From positions 143,350,823 through 143,414,822 of the forward strand of contig NC_064822.1 in assembly GCF_024166365.1 (NCBI RefSeq): 64,000 nucleotides of DNA, read 5' to 3'. Positions 22,964 through 34,935 of this stretch are shown piece after piece (positions within the stretch are counted from its first letter, which is position 1; each line of letters starts with the position of its first letter). The notes beneath the pieces were generated by a model. The model was not told the DNA's origin and did not search any database. It was given only the letters and a program-made list of their open reading frames with translations. Made by a program: the position numbers and the translations under genes. Origin of the DNA: Elephas maximus indicus (taxonomy: Eukaryota; Chordata; Mammalia; Proboscidea; Elephantidae).

Positions 22964-22996
<33 letters not shown>
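22964..22996. repeat. (TA)n microsatellite with CATA/GTGT flanks
   Basis: A TGTGTATGTGCATACATACATACGTG flank leads into a TA run of about 28 bases. Confidence 0.95.
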
Positions 22997-22999
<3 letters not shown>

Positions 23000-23439
23000 G
23001 TATATACACATATGCCTATGTATGTGTGTGGTATGGTGTGGTGTATAGCTATAGTCAGCATTTTTGGTCATTAAAAAATGCATTGATTGAGTAATTAAGA
23101 ATGGAATATCTCTGAACAAGCTACAGGATATAGTTTAAAAAAATATAACAATTCTTTGATCCTTCTCTCAAACATATCAATTTTCCTGTTCTAAATGTAT
23201 TCTCTTTTGTGTAAGAAAGGTGATAAGCATATCAAAAAGTATCACAACTATCCTTTGGAAACCATACGGTAATGCTCTCCAATGTCCCTGCCTAAATGCT
23301 AATATCTATCTCAATACACAGCAATTTATCATCTTACAAGCATTCTGCCCCTACAAGAGCATCCAAGGGAAAGAAAAGTCTTATTTTTCTATCTCTGTGC
23401 CCAGCATCTATTATGTGCTTACTCTGTGAATATACCATG

Positions 23440-23441
<2 letters not shown>

Positions 23442-23478
<37 letters not shown>

Positions 23479-23492
23479 GTGTGTGTGTGTAT
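23442..23492. repeat. (TA)n-(CA)-(GT)n microsatellite
   Basis: An uninterrupted TA run of about 28 bases is followed by CACACGTGTGTGTGTG. Confidence 0.95.
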
Positions 23493-23501
23493 TTTTATGT
23501 A

Positions 23502-23737
23502 GGCTGAAGAGTCGTACTGCCTGGATTTGAACTTCTCTGCTTACCAGCTCTGTGCTAAGGCGAACTGTTTCATACCTTAAACTGTTCCATACCTTAGGGT
23601 GTCAATTTCCTCATCTGTAAAATGGGCATCATAAATTACCTACTTCATTGGGTTATTAAAGGGTTAGAGTTAATACATACAAAGCACTTGGAAGAGTCCC
23701 TGACACTTAAAAAGGGTGCAACAAATGTTGGCTCTTT
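23502..23737 (+). repeat. MIR
   Basis: TACTGCCTGGATTTGAACTTC, CAATTTCCTCATCTGTAAAA, GGGTTATTAAAGGGTTAGAG, AAAGCACTTGGAAGAG and CAACAAATGTTGGC. Confidence 0.85.
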
Positions 23738-23771
23738 GAAGAATTATTTCCTCTGTGATAATCTTGCTGTA

Positions 23772-23986
23772 GGAGGCTTCATGGCACAAAAGTTAAGCAC
23801 TTGCCTGTTAACCAAAGGTTTGGTGGTTCGAACCCACCTAGTGGCTCTGTGGGAGAAAGACCTGTCAATCTGCTCCCTTAAAGATTATAGCCTAGAAAAC
23901 TCTATGGGGCAGTTCTACTCTGTCACATGGCATCACTGCGAGTCAAAATCAACTCAATGGCACCTAACAACAACAACAACAACAAC
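23772..23986 (+). mobile_element. AfroSINE, RTE-tailed, with target duplication
   Basis: GGAGGCTTCATGGCACAAAAG, TTAACCAAAGGTTTGG, CTCCCTTAAAGATTATAGCC and CACCTAACAACAACAACAAC. The 12-mers aatcttgctgta (23760-23771) and aatcttgctata (23987-23998) flank it, one mismatch apart. Confidence 0.94.
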
Positions 23987-24239
23987 AATCTTGCTATATG
24001 GCTTCAGGTGCTTCAGAAACAATACTGGCAACAACAAAATGCAATTTGCTTTTGGATTAGGTAGGTGTTTCCTTCATACTACCTATTTTGTTTACTAAAT
24101 AAATAAAATGATTAACCCATAAATAAATAGAATAAAATAATAGTGCACGGGGTTTGTTGGAAGAATGTTTAAAATTACTTAGATGAAGCAACAGCTTTTA
24201 ATCACCCTCAATTAATTTAGAAGTATCATTTCCACACAT

Positions 24240-24397
24240 GGAGCCCTGGTGGCGCCATGGTTAAGGGCACTCTGCTAACCAAAAGGTCAGCAGTTCCAAT
24301 CTACCAGCTGCTCCTTGGAAACCCTATCGAGCAGTTCTACTGTGTCCTAGGGTCGCTATGAGTCGGAATCAACTGGATGGCAGGCAGTGGGTTAATG
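24240..24397 (+). repeat. AfroSINE
   Basis: GGAGCCCTGGTGGCGCCATGG, TCTGCTAACCAAAAGGTCAG, CTCCTTGGAAACCCTATCG and GCTATGAGTCGGAATCAACTG. Confidence 0.93.
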
Positions 24398-25483
24398 GGT
24401 ATTTCTATACATATTATTGATATGTTAATTACAAAGCATCATTATTTATTCATGAAAAACTGTTCACCTCAGTCCCTCCACGGTGTCACACTTTGTTAAG
24501 GAAGGAACAGCCTGCAGGAAATTCGTTTGATAGGAGCACGCATAATGCTGAGAGTACCTGAGGGAGGGAAGTCATCAAATAACCAAGTACAATTTTTTTT
24601 TTTTTTTTATCAAAGACCAAGCAGGTTAACAGAAAAAAAAAAAAAGTATATAATTACACATATTTTTATCCTGTCAGAGTAGTTATAAATATAAAAATTT
24701 TTGAACCATGAAACTGGAGAGTGCAAAGCACTAGCTGTAGGCCTAAAAAAAAAAAGCAGAAAACTTGAAGTGAGCAAAAGGTTTAGAAAAAAATAAAAAA
24801 TCAGTGCCAGAAACAAGATATTCACAAATTTAACATTTGTTTGATTTCAGCCCACCTTTCAAATCTGCAGACTAAAACTGGAAACAAATGCAGCTACTAC
24901 ATCTCAGTTGTAATGTTTCATAGTAACTATGCTCAATCCTTACACACACACACACACACACAAACGGAGGACCAGGACTCCAGATGTGAGCACTAGAGGT
25001 TTGAAAACAGAACCAAGATGTGTGGAAAAACGTTGCAAGAAAATGGAATCTTTACATCAGACTGTTAATTTTTGAGGGGTAGGTTTCAACCTGGCAGTCG
25101 AGATAACAAGGAGCCTGTCCCAATCATGATTCACGCTGATTTCTGCTTCTGAGATGCTTGCTGTGCCCACCCACATGCTCCCAAAAGCTTTGACACTGTG
25201 ACAGTAAACCCCCAAGGATCAGAGCCTCTTCAAAGGTTCAGAAGTGGGTGTGCCCACATTTGAGATCCTTGGTATTTGCTTCCAAGTCTGATTTGACATG
25301 GGAGGGGGTACAGTGGTGGTGATAACCATCATTCCCCATATGGCCACTAAGAACTACCTCCCCGTACTCACCATGATTACAGCTCCATTTGAAAAACGCA
25401 AATACTTCTCAGTCATTAAAACTCAGTAATTTTTATGGCTCCTTAATCAGATCATGAAGCTAAACCTCAGGAGAGCTGGCAGA
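24398..25483. other. No recognised feature
   Basis: Contains T-run 24593-24609, an A-run near 24634-24646 and (CA)n at about 24943-24962. Nothing else is recognised. Confidence 0.4.
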
Positions 25484-25602
25484 ACAAAAAATCCAGGGCT
25501 TTGGGTCAGGGCGATCTGGCTTTGAATCTTAGAGACAAATCACTGATTGATAGTATGACTTTTAGAAAATGACCTCTCCTCTTTATGCCTCAGTTCCCAG
25601 TT
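25484..25602 (+). repeat. MIR fragment
   Basis: ATCTGGCTTTGAATCTTAG, TGATAGTATGACTTTTAG and TTTATGCCTCAGTTCCC. Confidence 0.65.
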
Positions 25603-26054
25603 AGGGTGACAGGCTGTCCTGGTTTTAGTACCAAAAGTCCAAGAAAGGCCTTAGTCTGAGGTAACTGAGACAACTGGTTACCCATTAACCCACAGGAAGA
25701 TGTTGCGAAGTTCAAAAGTTCCTTGTACGTGATGTTTATTGAATAAATGTTTGAATGCTTGTTTACTTTTTAAGCAGCACCCCTCGTGGACTTTGAATGT
25801 TTACTCTGACATCTGGGGAGAAGTGATCTTATCAAAGAAAGGTTCATGCAACAGGCAAAGGGCAGCATGAGGGAGGAGAAGAGAAGGCGAGCTATGCATG
25901 AGGAGGAAGGTTGGGAAGAGTAGGTTTCAGGGCACCAGAGGTAATTTTTGTTTACAGAAAAAAAAAAATTTTTTTTTTTTCTGCAGCCTCCCGAGACACT
26001 AAAGGCAAATTAGTACTGTGGGGGTTTATCTTCTTCTGCCTCTGTAGAATCCCA

Positions 26055-26241
26055 GACCAATTGTCATGGAGCGAATTCCAACTCACACTGACCCCATGTA
26101 TATCAGTGTACAACTGTGCTCCATACAGTTCAGGGGCTGATTTTTTAGAAGTAGATCACCAGGCTTTTTTTCAGAGGCGTCTCTGGGTGGACTTGAACCT
26201 CCAACCTTTTGTTAATTGAGTGTACCACCCAAGGACTTCAA
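26055..26241 (-). repeat. AfroSINE, diverged long subfamily
   Basis: TGTCATGGAGCGAATTCC, TACAACTGTGCTCCATACAG, GAAGTAGATCACCAGGC, CTCTGGGTGGACTTGAACC and CACCCAAGGACTTC. Confidence 0.85.
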
Positions 26242-26634
26242 GGATGACCAAATGTGGCTTAAAATGTTAGAGCTAGTTTAGAAGGAGTACTCATATTTGG
26301 GTGAAGGCTTTTAAATGTGGACTGACCTGTGTTGCATACCTGGACACTGGCTGAGATCCCTGAGCAAACACCAAAGCCCAGCCTTCCTAAAAACAATCTC
26401 CACTGCTTGGTAGGGTAGGTGGGTTGTTTTTGTGATGGATGGGGGCAGGCTAAAGCTGGAGGGTTCTATGAAGATTTTGCAACCTAGAAAAAGTCTTAGC
26501 TTATAAGCAGTTTTGGGGAAAACTGACTCTACTAAATAGGGCACAAGTGAATCTATCTCTTCCTCCCAAGATGAAAGCAAGCATTATGTGACAATAACAT
26601 CTGCTAGGATTTATGATTCTTTCAGCCAGAATAC

Positions 26635-26659
26635 ACACATACATGCATACACACACACG

Positions 26660-26700
<41 letters not shown>

Positions 26701-26703
26701 GTA
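26635..26703. repeat. (CA)n(TA)n compound microsatellite
   Basis: ACACATACATGCATAC leads into CA repeats and then about 24 bases of TA/AT repeat. Confidence 0.95.
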
Positions 26704-27260
26704 TTCCCCCTTCCCCCTCAGTATCTCACCCTAGTGATCTTCCAGGGACCATACTTTTCCAAGGGGTGTCATAGAGACAAAGCAGATTACTGAAATTATT
26801 CAACCATACTCTTCAAAGAATATATTTTATTATTTAACCTGTTTTAGAATCCTAGAAGCCCAGGCAATTAATATGAGGCACAAAGGGGAAGCAAAAACAA
26901 AAACAAAAACAAATCTAGGCAGAAGTTGTCTGAGCCTAGGGCTGTCAAATATATTTCTTGTGAAGTGTAAAACAGCATGGACATTTATGTTGTGTGTACT
27001 ATGAATAATAAAACATTAACAAGAGCTACAATGCTTAATTTAATTGCAGAGACTCAACATTACAGATGCCTTCCTGCAGGACAGGAAGAAATGAAAGGAT
27101 GTCTCAGGTTTACTGTCCAATGTCTCTCCGCCTGTGCATATAAATGCCCTTTCCAATTAAATTCACACTCACAAAATACTCTTTGCCTTTGTCACTTGTG
27201 ACTTATATTAAAATTTTTCTGGTAGGCCCACAAAATAAAACCCACTTATTTTAAATGCTT
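26704..27260. other. No recognised feature
   Basis: An (AAAAC)n patch lies at about 26894-26911. There is no recognisable coding sequence. Confidence 0.4.
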
Positions 27261-27269
27261 TAACTGGCT

Positions 27270-27696
27270 CTAACCTCCAAAGATCACTTTCCACAGTCCT
27301 CTCTAGTTCCTGTTATCACAAGTCACAGTACTTACCCAAGCTAGACACCTGGGGACTTTTTAATACTTGCCTCAACTCACATGCAATTAATCACCAAATT
27401 TGGTTGATATTCATTCCTCAATTACTATCTTACCTCATCCTCTCCTCCCCCTTATTTCTTATGATGTTTTGCTTAGAGTTAAAATATCCTCCAATTTCTC
27501 TTCTCTCTAAATTCTTCTCCAGATTTCAACCTAAGTCACTTGATCATTGCATGCCTCTGTTTAAAATCTAGTGAAGAGCAGGAAAAGTACAACTATTGTA
27601 GACACTGTCCTTGAGGGCATGGACCCTGCTACATTGATTGTTCTTCCCAGCCCCTAGCACAGTACTCAACCAGCCATTGCTAAGCTAAACTGGATA
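27270..27696 (+). repeat. Ancient LINE 3' relic (L1M/L2 type)
   Basis: Decayed blocks such as TTGATCATTGCATGCCTCTG, TTAAAATCTAGTGAAG and CCTTGAGGGCATGGACCCTG resemble the 3' end structure at 13985-15000. Family and limits are uncertain. Confidence 0.45.
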
Positions 27697-27860
27697 GAGC
27701 TGGCTTTAAACCTGAGGCCTATTAATTTAGGCAAGTTATTTAATTTCCCTAAGCCTCAGTCCCACATATGAAAATTGGTGTTAATAAAATCTCCTTCAAA
27801 GAAATCTGTTAGAATTTAATGAACTACCTACGTAAAATGCCAAGGACTAAACCTGGCTCA
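27697..27860 (+). repeat. MIR
   Basis: CTGGCTTTAAACCTGAGGCC, TTAGGCAAGTTATTTAATTT, CCCTAAGCCTCAGTC and TGTTAGAATTTAATGAACTA. Confidence 0.75.
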
Positions 27861-28029
27861 CAGACTGCACCTAAGACATGGAAGTTCCCTTGTCCTATGA
27901 ATATTTCCCTATTTTCTAGGAAAAAAAAAATTGAAATTTCCTATAAAATACAAAGCACTCCCATGAAAAGGCAGGTTCAAATCTATTTTCTTATATTTAT
28001 TTTCAGTATATAAGCAACATAATGCTTTT

Positions 28030-28270
28030 GACTTTACCATGTATTTTCATGTTTCCAAAATCTCTCAAATTTATGCCATCAGCCTAGAATATCCTTCCTC
28101 AACTCCCCGGCCCTAAACGACTCCCACCCATCTTTCAAAATCCATTTCAAACATCATTGATTCTCTAGCTCTTTCCTCAGCTCCTTCAGCCTGGAGTAAT
28201 GTATTGCATTTTTCTCTTTTTCTACTGTATTATCTATTAACTATGATGCTTATAACTCTTATCACTTTAT
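28030..28270 (+). repeat. L2-like relic
   Basis: CAGCCTAGAATATCCTTCC, CACCCATCTTTCAAAATCC and TCTTTCCTCAGCTCCTTCAG fit the L2 3' region. The divergence is high. Confidence 0.5.
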
Positions 28271-28394
28271 ATTTTGATTATTAATTAGGCATGGGATAAA
28301 CCAGACTTAGAAGTTGATATTTTCTTGCTGGAATTGTGTGTGGCCCACATCACTACGTTTTACAGTACAGTAGTTGAGGACATAGATTCTGGAG

Positions 28395-28625
28395 TTAAAG
28401 AACATAGATTTTAGAATTAGACTATCTGGGTTCAAATTTAACTCTACCACTTATTAGTGGTACAACCTGACGAAAATTATCGCTATCTGCTGCTTGGTTT
28501 CCTCATCTGTAATATGAGGACAGTAATATTCCATACTTTCTAGCGTGGTGAGGATTAAGTAAATTAATATATGTAAAATGCTTAGAATGACTGGCACAGG
28601 ACAGGCACTCAAATGTTATCTCTTA
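28395..28625 (+). repeat. MIR
   Basis: TCTGGAGTTAAAGAAC, TATCTGGGTTCAAATTTAAC, TTTCCTCATCTGTAATATGA, GTGAGGATTAAGTAAATTAA and TGACTGGCACAGGACAGGC. Confidence 0.85.
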
Positions 28626-29013
28626 CCTGTATTAAAGTGTATGGTGGATGTGACCCTAACCTGGACAGAGTTAGTGGAATATTAGCCAAGTAATGCACAC
28701 AAACTCTTTGGAATGGCCTGTGTCAGGGAAATCATTGTGGTTCACAAGTTGTAAAATGGGCAGTCATGATAAAAATAAAGGAGTTGTGATGAGGTGAATA
28801 TATAATATATAGGGAGGGAGAATTTCTTAGTCAAACTGGAAGAACAAAAAATTTTTAAAATGTTAAAAACCAAGAAAAACATAACGACTCAGCAAACATA
28901 AATTTGACTATTATGAAAATGAGGAACACACAATTTACAAAGAAAAATGTCTCAGCACAAAAAAGTAAGTGGAAAAATGAAATTGTCAACAACACACACA
29001 AAAAGGCATCAAA

Positions 29014-32000
29014 ATGACAGCACTAAACACATTCTTATCTATAATTACACTGAATGTAAATGGACTAAATGCACCAATAAAGAGACAGAGAGTCTCAAAC
29101 TGGATAAAGAAACACGATCCGTCTATATGCTGCCTACAAGAGACACACCCTAGACTTAGAGACACAAACAAACTAAAACTCAAAGGATGGAAAAAATATA
29201 TCAAGCAAACAACAATCAAAAAAGAGAACTAGTAGCAATATTAATTTCCGACAAAATAGACTTCAAAGTTAAATCCACCACAAAGGATAAAGAAGGACAC
29301 TACATAATGATTAAAGGGACAATTGATCAGGAAGATATAACCATATTAAATATTTATGCACCCAATGACAGGGCTGCAAGATACATAAAACAAACTTTAA
29401 CAGAACTGAAAAGTGAGATAGACACCTCCACAATTATAGTAGGAGACTTTAACACACCACTTTCGGAGAAGGATAGGACTTCCAGTAAGAAGCTCAATAG
29501 AGACACGGAAGACCTAATTGCTACAATCAAACAACTTGACCTCACAGACCTATACAGAACACTCCACCAACAGCTGCAAAATATACCTTTTTTTCTAGTG
29601 CACATGGAACATTCTCTAGAATAGATCACATATTAGGTCATAAAACAAACCTTTGCAGAATCCAAAACATCGAAATATTACAAAGCATCTTCTCAGACCA
29701 CAAGGCCATAAAAGTGGAAATCAATAACAGAAAAATCACGGAAAAGAAATCAAATACTTGGAAACTGAACAATACCCTGCTGAAAAAAGACTGAGTTACA
29801 GAAGACATTAAGGAGGGAATAAAGAAATTCATAGAATGCAACCAGAATGAAAACACTTCCTATCAAAACCTCTGGGACACAGCAAAAGCAGTGTTCAGAG
29901 GTCAATTTATATCGATAAATAGCACACATACAAAAAGAAGAGCCAAAATCAGAGAAATGTCCCTACAACTTGAACAAATAGAAAGCGAGCAACAAAAGAA
30001 TCCATCAGGCACCAGAAGAAAACAAATAATAAAAATTAGAGCTGAACTAAATGAAATAGAGAACAGAAAAACAATTGAAAGAATTAACAAAGTTAAAAGC
30101 TGGTTCTTCGAAAAATTAACAAAATTAATAAACCATTGGCCAGACTGACTAAAGAAATATAGGAAAGGAAACAAATAACCCAAATAAGAGACGAGATGGG
30201 CCATATCACAACAGACCCAACTGAAATTAAAAGAATCATATCAGATTATTATGAAAAACTGTACTCTAACAAATTTGCAAACCTAGAAGAAATGGATGAA
30301 TCCCTAGAAAAACACTACCTACCTAAACTAACACAAACAGAAGTAGAACAACTAAATAGACCCATAACAAAAAAAGAGATTGATAAGGTAATCAAAAAAC
30401 TCCTAACAAAAAAAAGCCCTGGCCTGGATGGCTTCACTGCAGAGTTCTACCAAACTTTCAGAGAAGAGTTAACACCACTACTACTAAAGGCATTTCAAAG
30501 CATAGAAAATGATGGAATACTACCTAAATCATTCTATGAAGCCACCATATCCCTGATACCAAAACCAGGTAAAGACACCACAAAAAAAGAAAATTACAGA
30601 CCTATATCCCTCATGAACATAGATGCAAAAATCCTCAACAAAATTCTAGCCAACAGAATTCAACAACATATCGAAAAAATAATCTACCCTGACCAAGTGG
30701 GATTTATACCAGGTATGCAAGGTTGGTTTAATATTAGAAAAACCATTAATGTAATCCAGCATATAAATAAAACAAAAGACAAAAACCACATGATCCTATC
30801 AATTGATGCAGAAAAGGCATTTGACAAAGTCCAACGCCCATTCATGATAAAAACTCTCAGCAAAATAGGAATTGAAGGAAAATTCCTCAACATGATAAAG
30901 GGCATCTATACAAAGCCAACAGCCAACATCATTCTAAATGGAGAGAGCCTGAAAGCATTTCCCTTGAGAATGGGAACCAGACAAGGATGGCCTTTATCAC
31001 CGTTCTTATTTAACATTGTGCTAGAGGTCCTAGCCAGAGCAATTAAGCTAGACAAAGAAATAAAGGGCATCCGGATTGGCAAGGAAGAAGTAAAATTATC
31101 TCTATGTGCAGATGACATGATCTTATACACAGAAAACCCTAAGGAATCCTCCAGAAAACTACTGAAACTAATAGAAGAGTTCGGCAGAGTCTCAGGTTAC
31201 AAGATAAAGATACAAAAATTACTTGGATTCCTCTACATCAACAAAAAGAACATCGAAGAGGAAATCACCAAATCAATACCATTCACAGTAGCCCCCAAGA
31301 AGATAAAATACTTAGGAATAAATCTTACCAAAGATGTAAAAGACCTATACAAAGAAAACTACAAAGTACTACTACAAGAAACTAAAAAGGACACACTTAA
31401 GTGGAAAAACATACCTTGCTCATGGATAGGAAGACTTAACATAGTAAAAATGTCTATTCTACCAAAAGCCATCTCTACATACAATGCACTTCCAATCCAA
31501 ATTCCAATGACATTTTTTAAAGTGATGGAGAAACAAATCACCAACTTCATATGGAAGGGAAAGAAGCCCCGGATAAGTAAAGCATTACTGAAAAAGAAGA
31601 AGAAAGTGGGAGGCCTCACTCTACCTGATTTTAGAACATTTTTTACAGCCATAGTAGTCGTAACAGCCTGGTATTGGTACAACAACAGGCACATAGACCA
31701 ATGGAACAGAATTGAGAACCCAGATATAAACCCATCCACATATGAGCAGCTGATATTTGACAAAGGCTCAGTGTCAGTTAATTGGGGAAAAGATAGTCTT
31801 TTCAACAAATTGTGTTGGCATAACTGGATATCCATTTGCAAAAAAAAGAAACAGGACCCATACCTCACACCATGCACAAAAACTAACTCCAAGTGGATCA
31901 AAGACCTAAACATAAAGACTAAAACGATAAAGATCATGGAAGAAAAAATTGGGACAACCTTAGGAGCCTTAATACAAGGCATAAACAGAATACAAAACAT

Positions 32001-32823
32001 TACTAAAAATGAAGAAGAGAAACCAGATAACTGGGAGCTCCTAAAAATCAAACACCTATGCTCATCTAAAGACTTCACCAAAAGAGTAAAAAGACCACCT
32101 ACAGACTGGGAAAGAATTTTCAGCTATGACATCTCTGACCAGCGCCTGATCTCTAAAATCTATATGATTCTGTTAAAACTCAACCACAAAAAGACAAACA
32201 ACCCAATCAAGAAGTGGGCAAAGGATATGAACACGCACTTCACTAAAGAAGATATTCAGGCGGCTAACAGACACATGAGAAAATGCTCTCGATCATTAGC
32301 CATTAGAGAAATGCAGATTAAAACTACGATAAGATTCCATCTCATTCCAACAAGGCTGGCATTAATCCAAAAAACACAAAATAATAAACATTGGAGGGGC
32401 TGTGGAGGGGTTGGAACTCTTATACACTGCTGGTGGGAATGTGAAATAGTACAACCACTTTGGAAATCTATCTGGCGTTTTCTTAAAAAGTTAGAAATAG
32501 AACTACCATACAACCCAGGAATCCCACATCTCGGAATATACCCTAGAGAAATAAGGGCCTTTACACGAACAGATATATGCACACCCATGTTTACTGCAGC
32601 ACTGTTTACAATAGCAAAAAGATGGAAGCAACCAAGGTGTCCATCAATAGATGAATGGTTAAATAAATTATGGTACATTCACACAATGGAATACTACACA
32701 TCGATAAAGAATAGTGATGAATCTGTGAAACATTTCATATCATGGAGGAATCTGGAAGGCATTATGCTGAGTGAAATTAGTCAGATGCAAAAGGACAAAT
32801 ACTGTATAAGACCACTATTATAA
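29014..32823 (+). pseudogene. L1 ORF2 (endonuclease-reverse transcriptase), frameshifted
   Basis: The span of 3,810 bp equals a complete L1 ORF2, beginning MTALNTFLSIITLNVNG. The endonuclease part has CCLQETH but is broken. Frame shifts occur near 29225 and at the T-run 29588-29594, TGA lies at 29792-29794, and a further shift with TAG is near 30150-30162. From there to TAA at 32821-32823 the frame is open; its first ATG at 30196 gives 875 codons. That part holds [25 protein letters not shown] (motif A, residues 201-213), GTRQG (260-264) and CADDMILY (304-311, Cys where Phe is usual). The C-terminal cysteine/histidine motif ([14 protein letters not shown]) is retained. The whole ORF2 product cannot be made intact. 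Confidence 0.93.
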
Positions 32824-33812
32824 GTTCTTGAGAGATAGTATAAACTGAGAAGAACACATTCTTTTGTGGTTACGAGAGGCGGAAGGGAGGGAGAGGGTTA
32901 TTTACTGATTAGTTAGTAGATAAGAACTACTTTAGGTGAAGGGAAGGACAATACTCAATACAGGGAAGGTCAGCTCAACTGCACTGGACCAAAAGCAAAG
33001 AAGTTTCCGGGATAAACTGAATGCTTTGAAGGTCAGTGGAGCAAGGGCAGGGGCTTGGGGACTATGGCTTAAGGGGACTTCTAAGTCAATTGGCATAATA
33101 AACTCTATTATGAAAACATTCTGCATCCCACTTTGAAGTGTGGCATCTGGGGTCTTAAATGCTAACAAGCAGCCGTCTAAGATGCATCAATTAGTCTCAA
33201 CGCATCTGGATCAAAGGAGAACGAAGAATACCAAGGGCACACGATAACTATGAACCCGAGACAGAAAGGCCAGATGAACTAGAGACTTACATCATCCTGA
33301 GACCAGAAGAACTAGATGGTGCCCGGCCACAACCGATGACTGCCCTGACAGGGAACACAACAGAGAACTCCTGAGGGAGCAGGAGAACAGTGGGATGCAG
33401 ACCCCAAATTCTCATAAAAGGACCAGACTTAATGGTCTGACTGAGACTAGAAGAATCCCGGCGGTCATGGTCCCCAAACCTTCTGTTGGCCCAGGACAGG
33501 AACCATTTCCGAAGACAACTCATCAGACATGGAAGGGACTGGACAATGGGTTGGAGAGAGATGCTGATGAAGAGTGAGCTACTTGTATCAGGTGGACACT
33601 TGAGACTGTATTGGCATCTCCTGTCCGGAGGGAAGATGGGAGGGTAGAGAGGGTTAGAAACTGGCAAAACGGTCAGGAAAGGAGCGACTGGAAGAAGGGA
33701 GCGGGCTGACTCATTGGGGGAGAGTAAATGGGAGTATGTAGTAAGGTGTATATAAGCTTATATGTGACAGACTGACTTGTAAACTTTTACTTAAAGCACA
33801 ATAAAAATCATT
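32824..33812 (+). other. L1 3' UTR
   Basis: Non-coding L1 tail with GGAAGGGAGGGAGAGGG, GTGGCATCTGGGGTCTTAAA and GGGAAGATGGGAGGGTAGAG, and a polyadenylation signal AATAAA at 33800-33805. Confidence 0.88.
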
Positions 33813-33829
33813 AAAAAATATTTAAAATG

Positions 33830-34605
33830 CAAAGAGTCAGAGGATTTTTAAACTGATTGGATTATAAATTAGAAGGACAAGCACATAATGTGAGGTTGGC
33901 TCTCCTTTCTAAGGACAGGAACAGAGCATCAAGAGCAAAAGGCTACCCTCCTGAGATGGGTAGGTTGGTCATGGTGTTGGGCGTGTATAGTCGGTCCAAC
34001 AGAATCTGGCTGTGCTGGGCTATTACTGCATTTTTATGCAAATAAGGTGTGCATTCTATGTTTGTCAACCATGCTTTCTCCCCCCTTCCTGAAGTATTTT
34101 CATAAGTCCCGCTATGCTAATTTTTTACATTTTGCTGTAAAAGAAAAAAAACATAATGTGTTTATGAAAATACCACGTGTCGTTGGTCAACAAATGTAGA
34201 AGGCACATGTTATTTGTGTAAAAATATGGTATGCCCTGATAAACAACCATGGGCTACTTCTTCTGACTGGATATCTAAACTAAGGGGAGATTTAGTCCAG
34301 GGGATCCTTTGATTCTGCACAAGCCTGCCAAAAGACAGGCTGTCATCCTTAATTCTGCTCCTTCTCTCAAGTTCCACATCAATACCTCAGCAAGGGTTCT
34401 GGCCTCTAAAACTTTCTGTGATGATGGAAATGTTTTATATCCACCCGGCCCGGTATGGTAGCTACTAGCCACATGTGGTACTGAGCACTTGAAACGTGGC
34501 TTGTGTAAGTGAGGAAATACATTTTTAATTTAATTTAATTTTTATTAATTTAAGTATTAATTTAAATAGCACATGGGGTTAGCTGCTACCATCTTACACA
34601 GCACA
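33830..34605. other. No recognised feature
   Basis: Intronic DNA between the L1 and the next LINE relic. A TTAATTTAAT-type AT block lies near 34526-34565. Confidence 0.4.
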
Positions 34606-34935
34606 GCTCTAAAATATATCCCAAATCCATTGCTTTTACTCTGTACCAAGCAATCCTCACTTTCTCCCTCTTATCAAACAGCTACCAGACTGCTTTTTTC
34701 AAAACTTAAATTATGTCACTTCTGTGCTTAAAATGAAATGCTAACTCTTTACAGTGGCCTCCAAAGAAAGGGCTTTACTCTTCACTCCCAGCCAGCCTCT
34801 CCACCTCATCCTCTAAGACTCTTCCCCTTGTTCACACCCACATTCACACTGGTGTTCTTTTACCGTTTGGCACATGCCTCGTTCATTCCTGCTAGACTTT
34901 TGAATGACTAGCTCCCTCTCATAACATTCTCTGTT
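34606..34935 (+). repeat. Ancient LINE relic (L1M/L2 type)
   Basis: AACAGCTACCAGACTGC, TTATGTCACTTCTGTGC, ACAGTGGCCTCCAAAG and GGCACATGCCTCGTTCATTC. Confidence 0.55.

Larger units (their letters stand above)
28863..33812 (+). mobile_element. 5'-truncated L1 with 17-bp target duplication
   Basis: The element starts in the ORF1-ORF2 spacer and runs through ORF2 and a 3' UTR of about 1 kb to ACAATAAAAATCATT at 33800-33812. It is flanked by 17-mers at 28846-28862 and 33813-33829, aaaaaatttttaaaatg and aaaaaatatttaaaatg, with one mismatch. It has no 5' UTR or ORF1, so it cannot be autonomous. It is antisense to LIN7A inside the last intron. The small number of lesions suggests a relatively recent insertion. 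Confidence 0.94.

Noticed and set aside
23940..23986. Regularly spaced AAC repeats considered as part of an array
   Set aside because: They are RTE/SINE tails. No repeat-spacer arrangement of CRISPR type exists in this eukaryotic window.
23622..24098. 158-codon open frame on the plus strand
   Set aside because: It runs through a MIR, an AfroSINE and its (AAC)n tail, so the frame is a repeat artefact.
31359..32081. 240-codon open frame on the minus strand
   Set aside because: It is the antisense shadow of the intact L1 ORF2 and shows no family of its own.
33395..33577. Open frame in the L1 3' UTR
   Set aside because: The L1 3' UTR is non-coding in the family and the frame is short.
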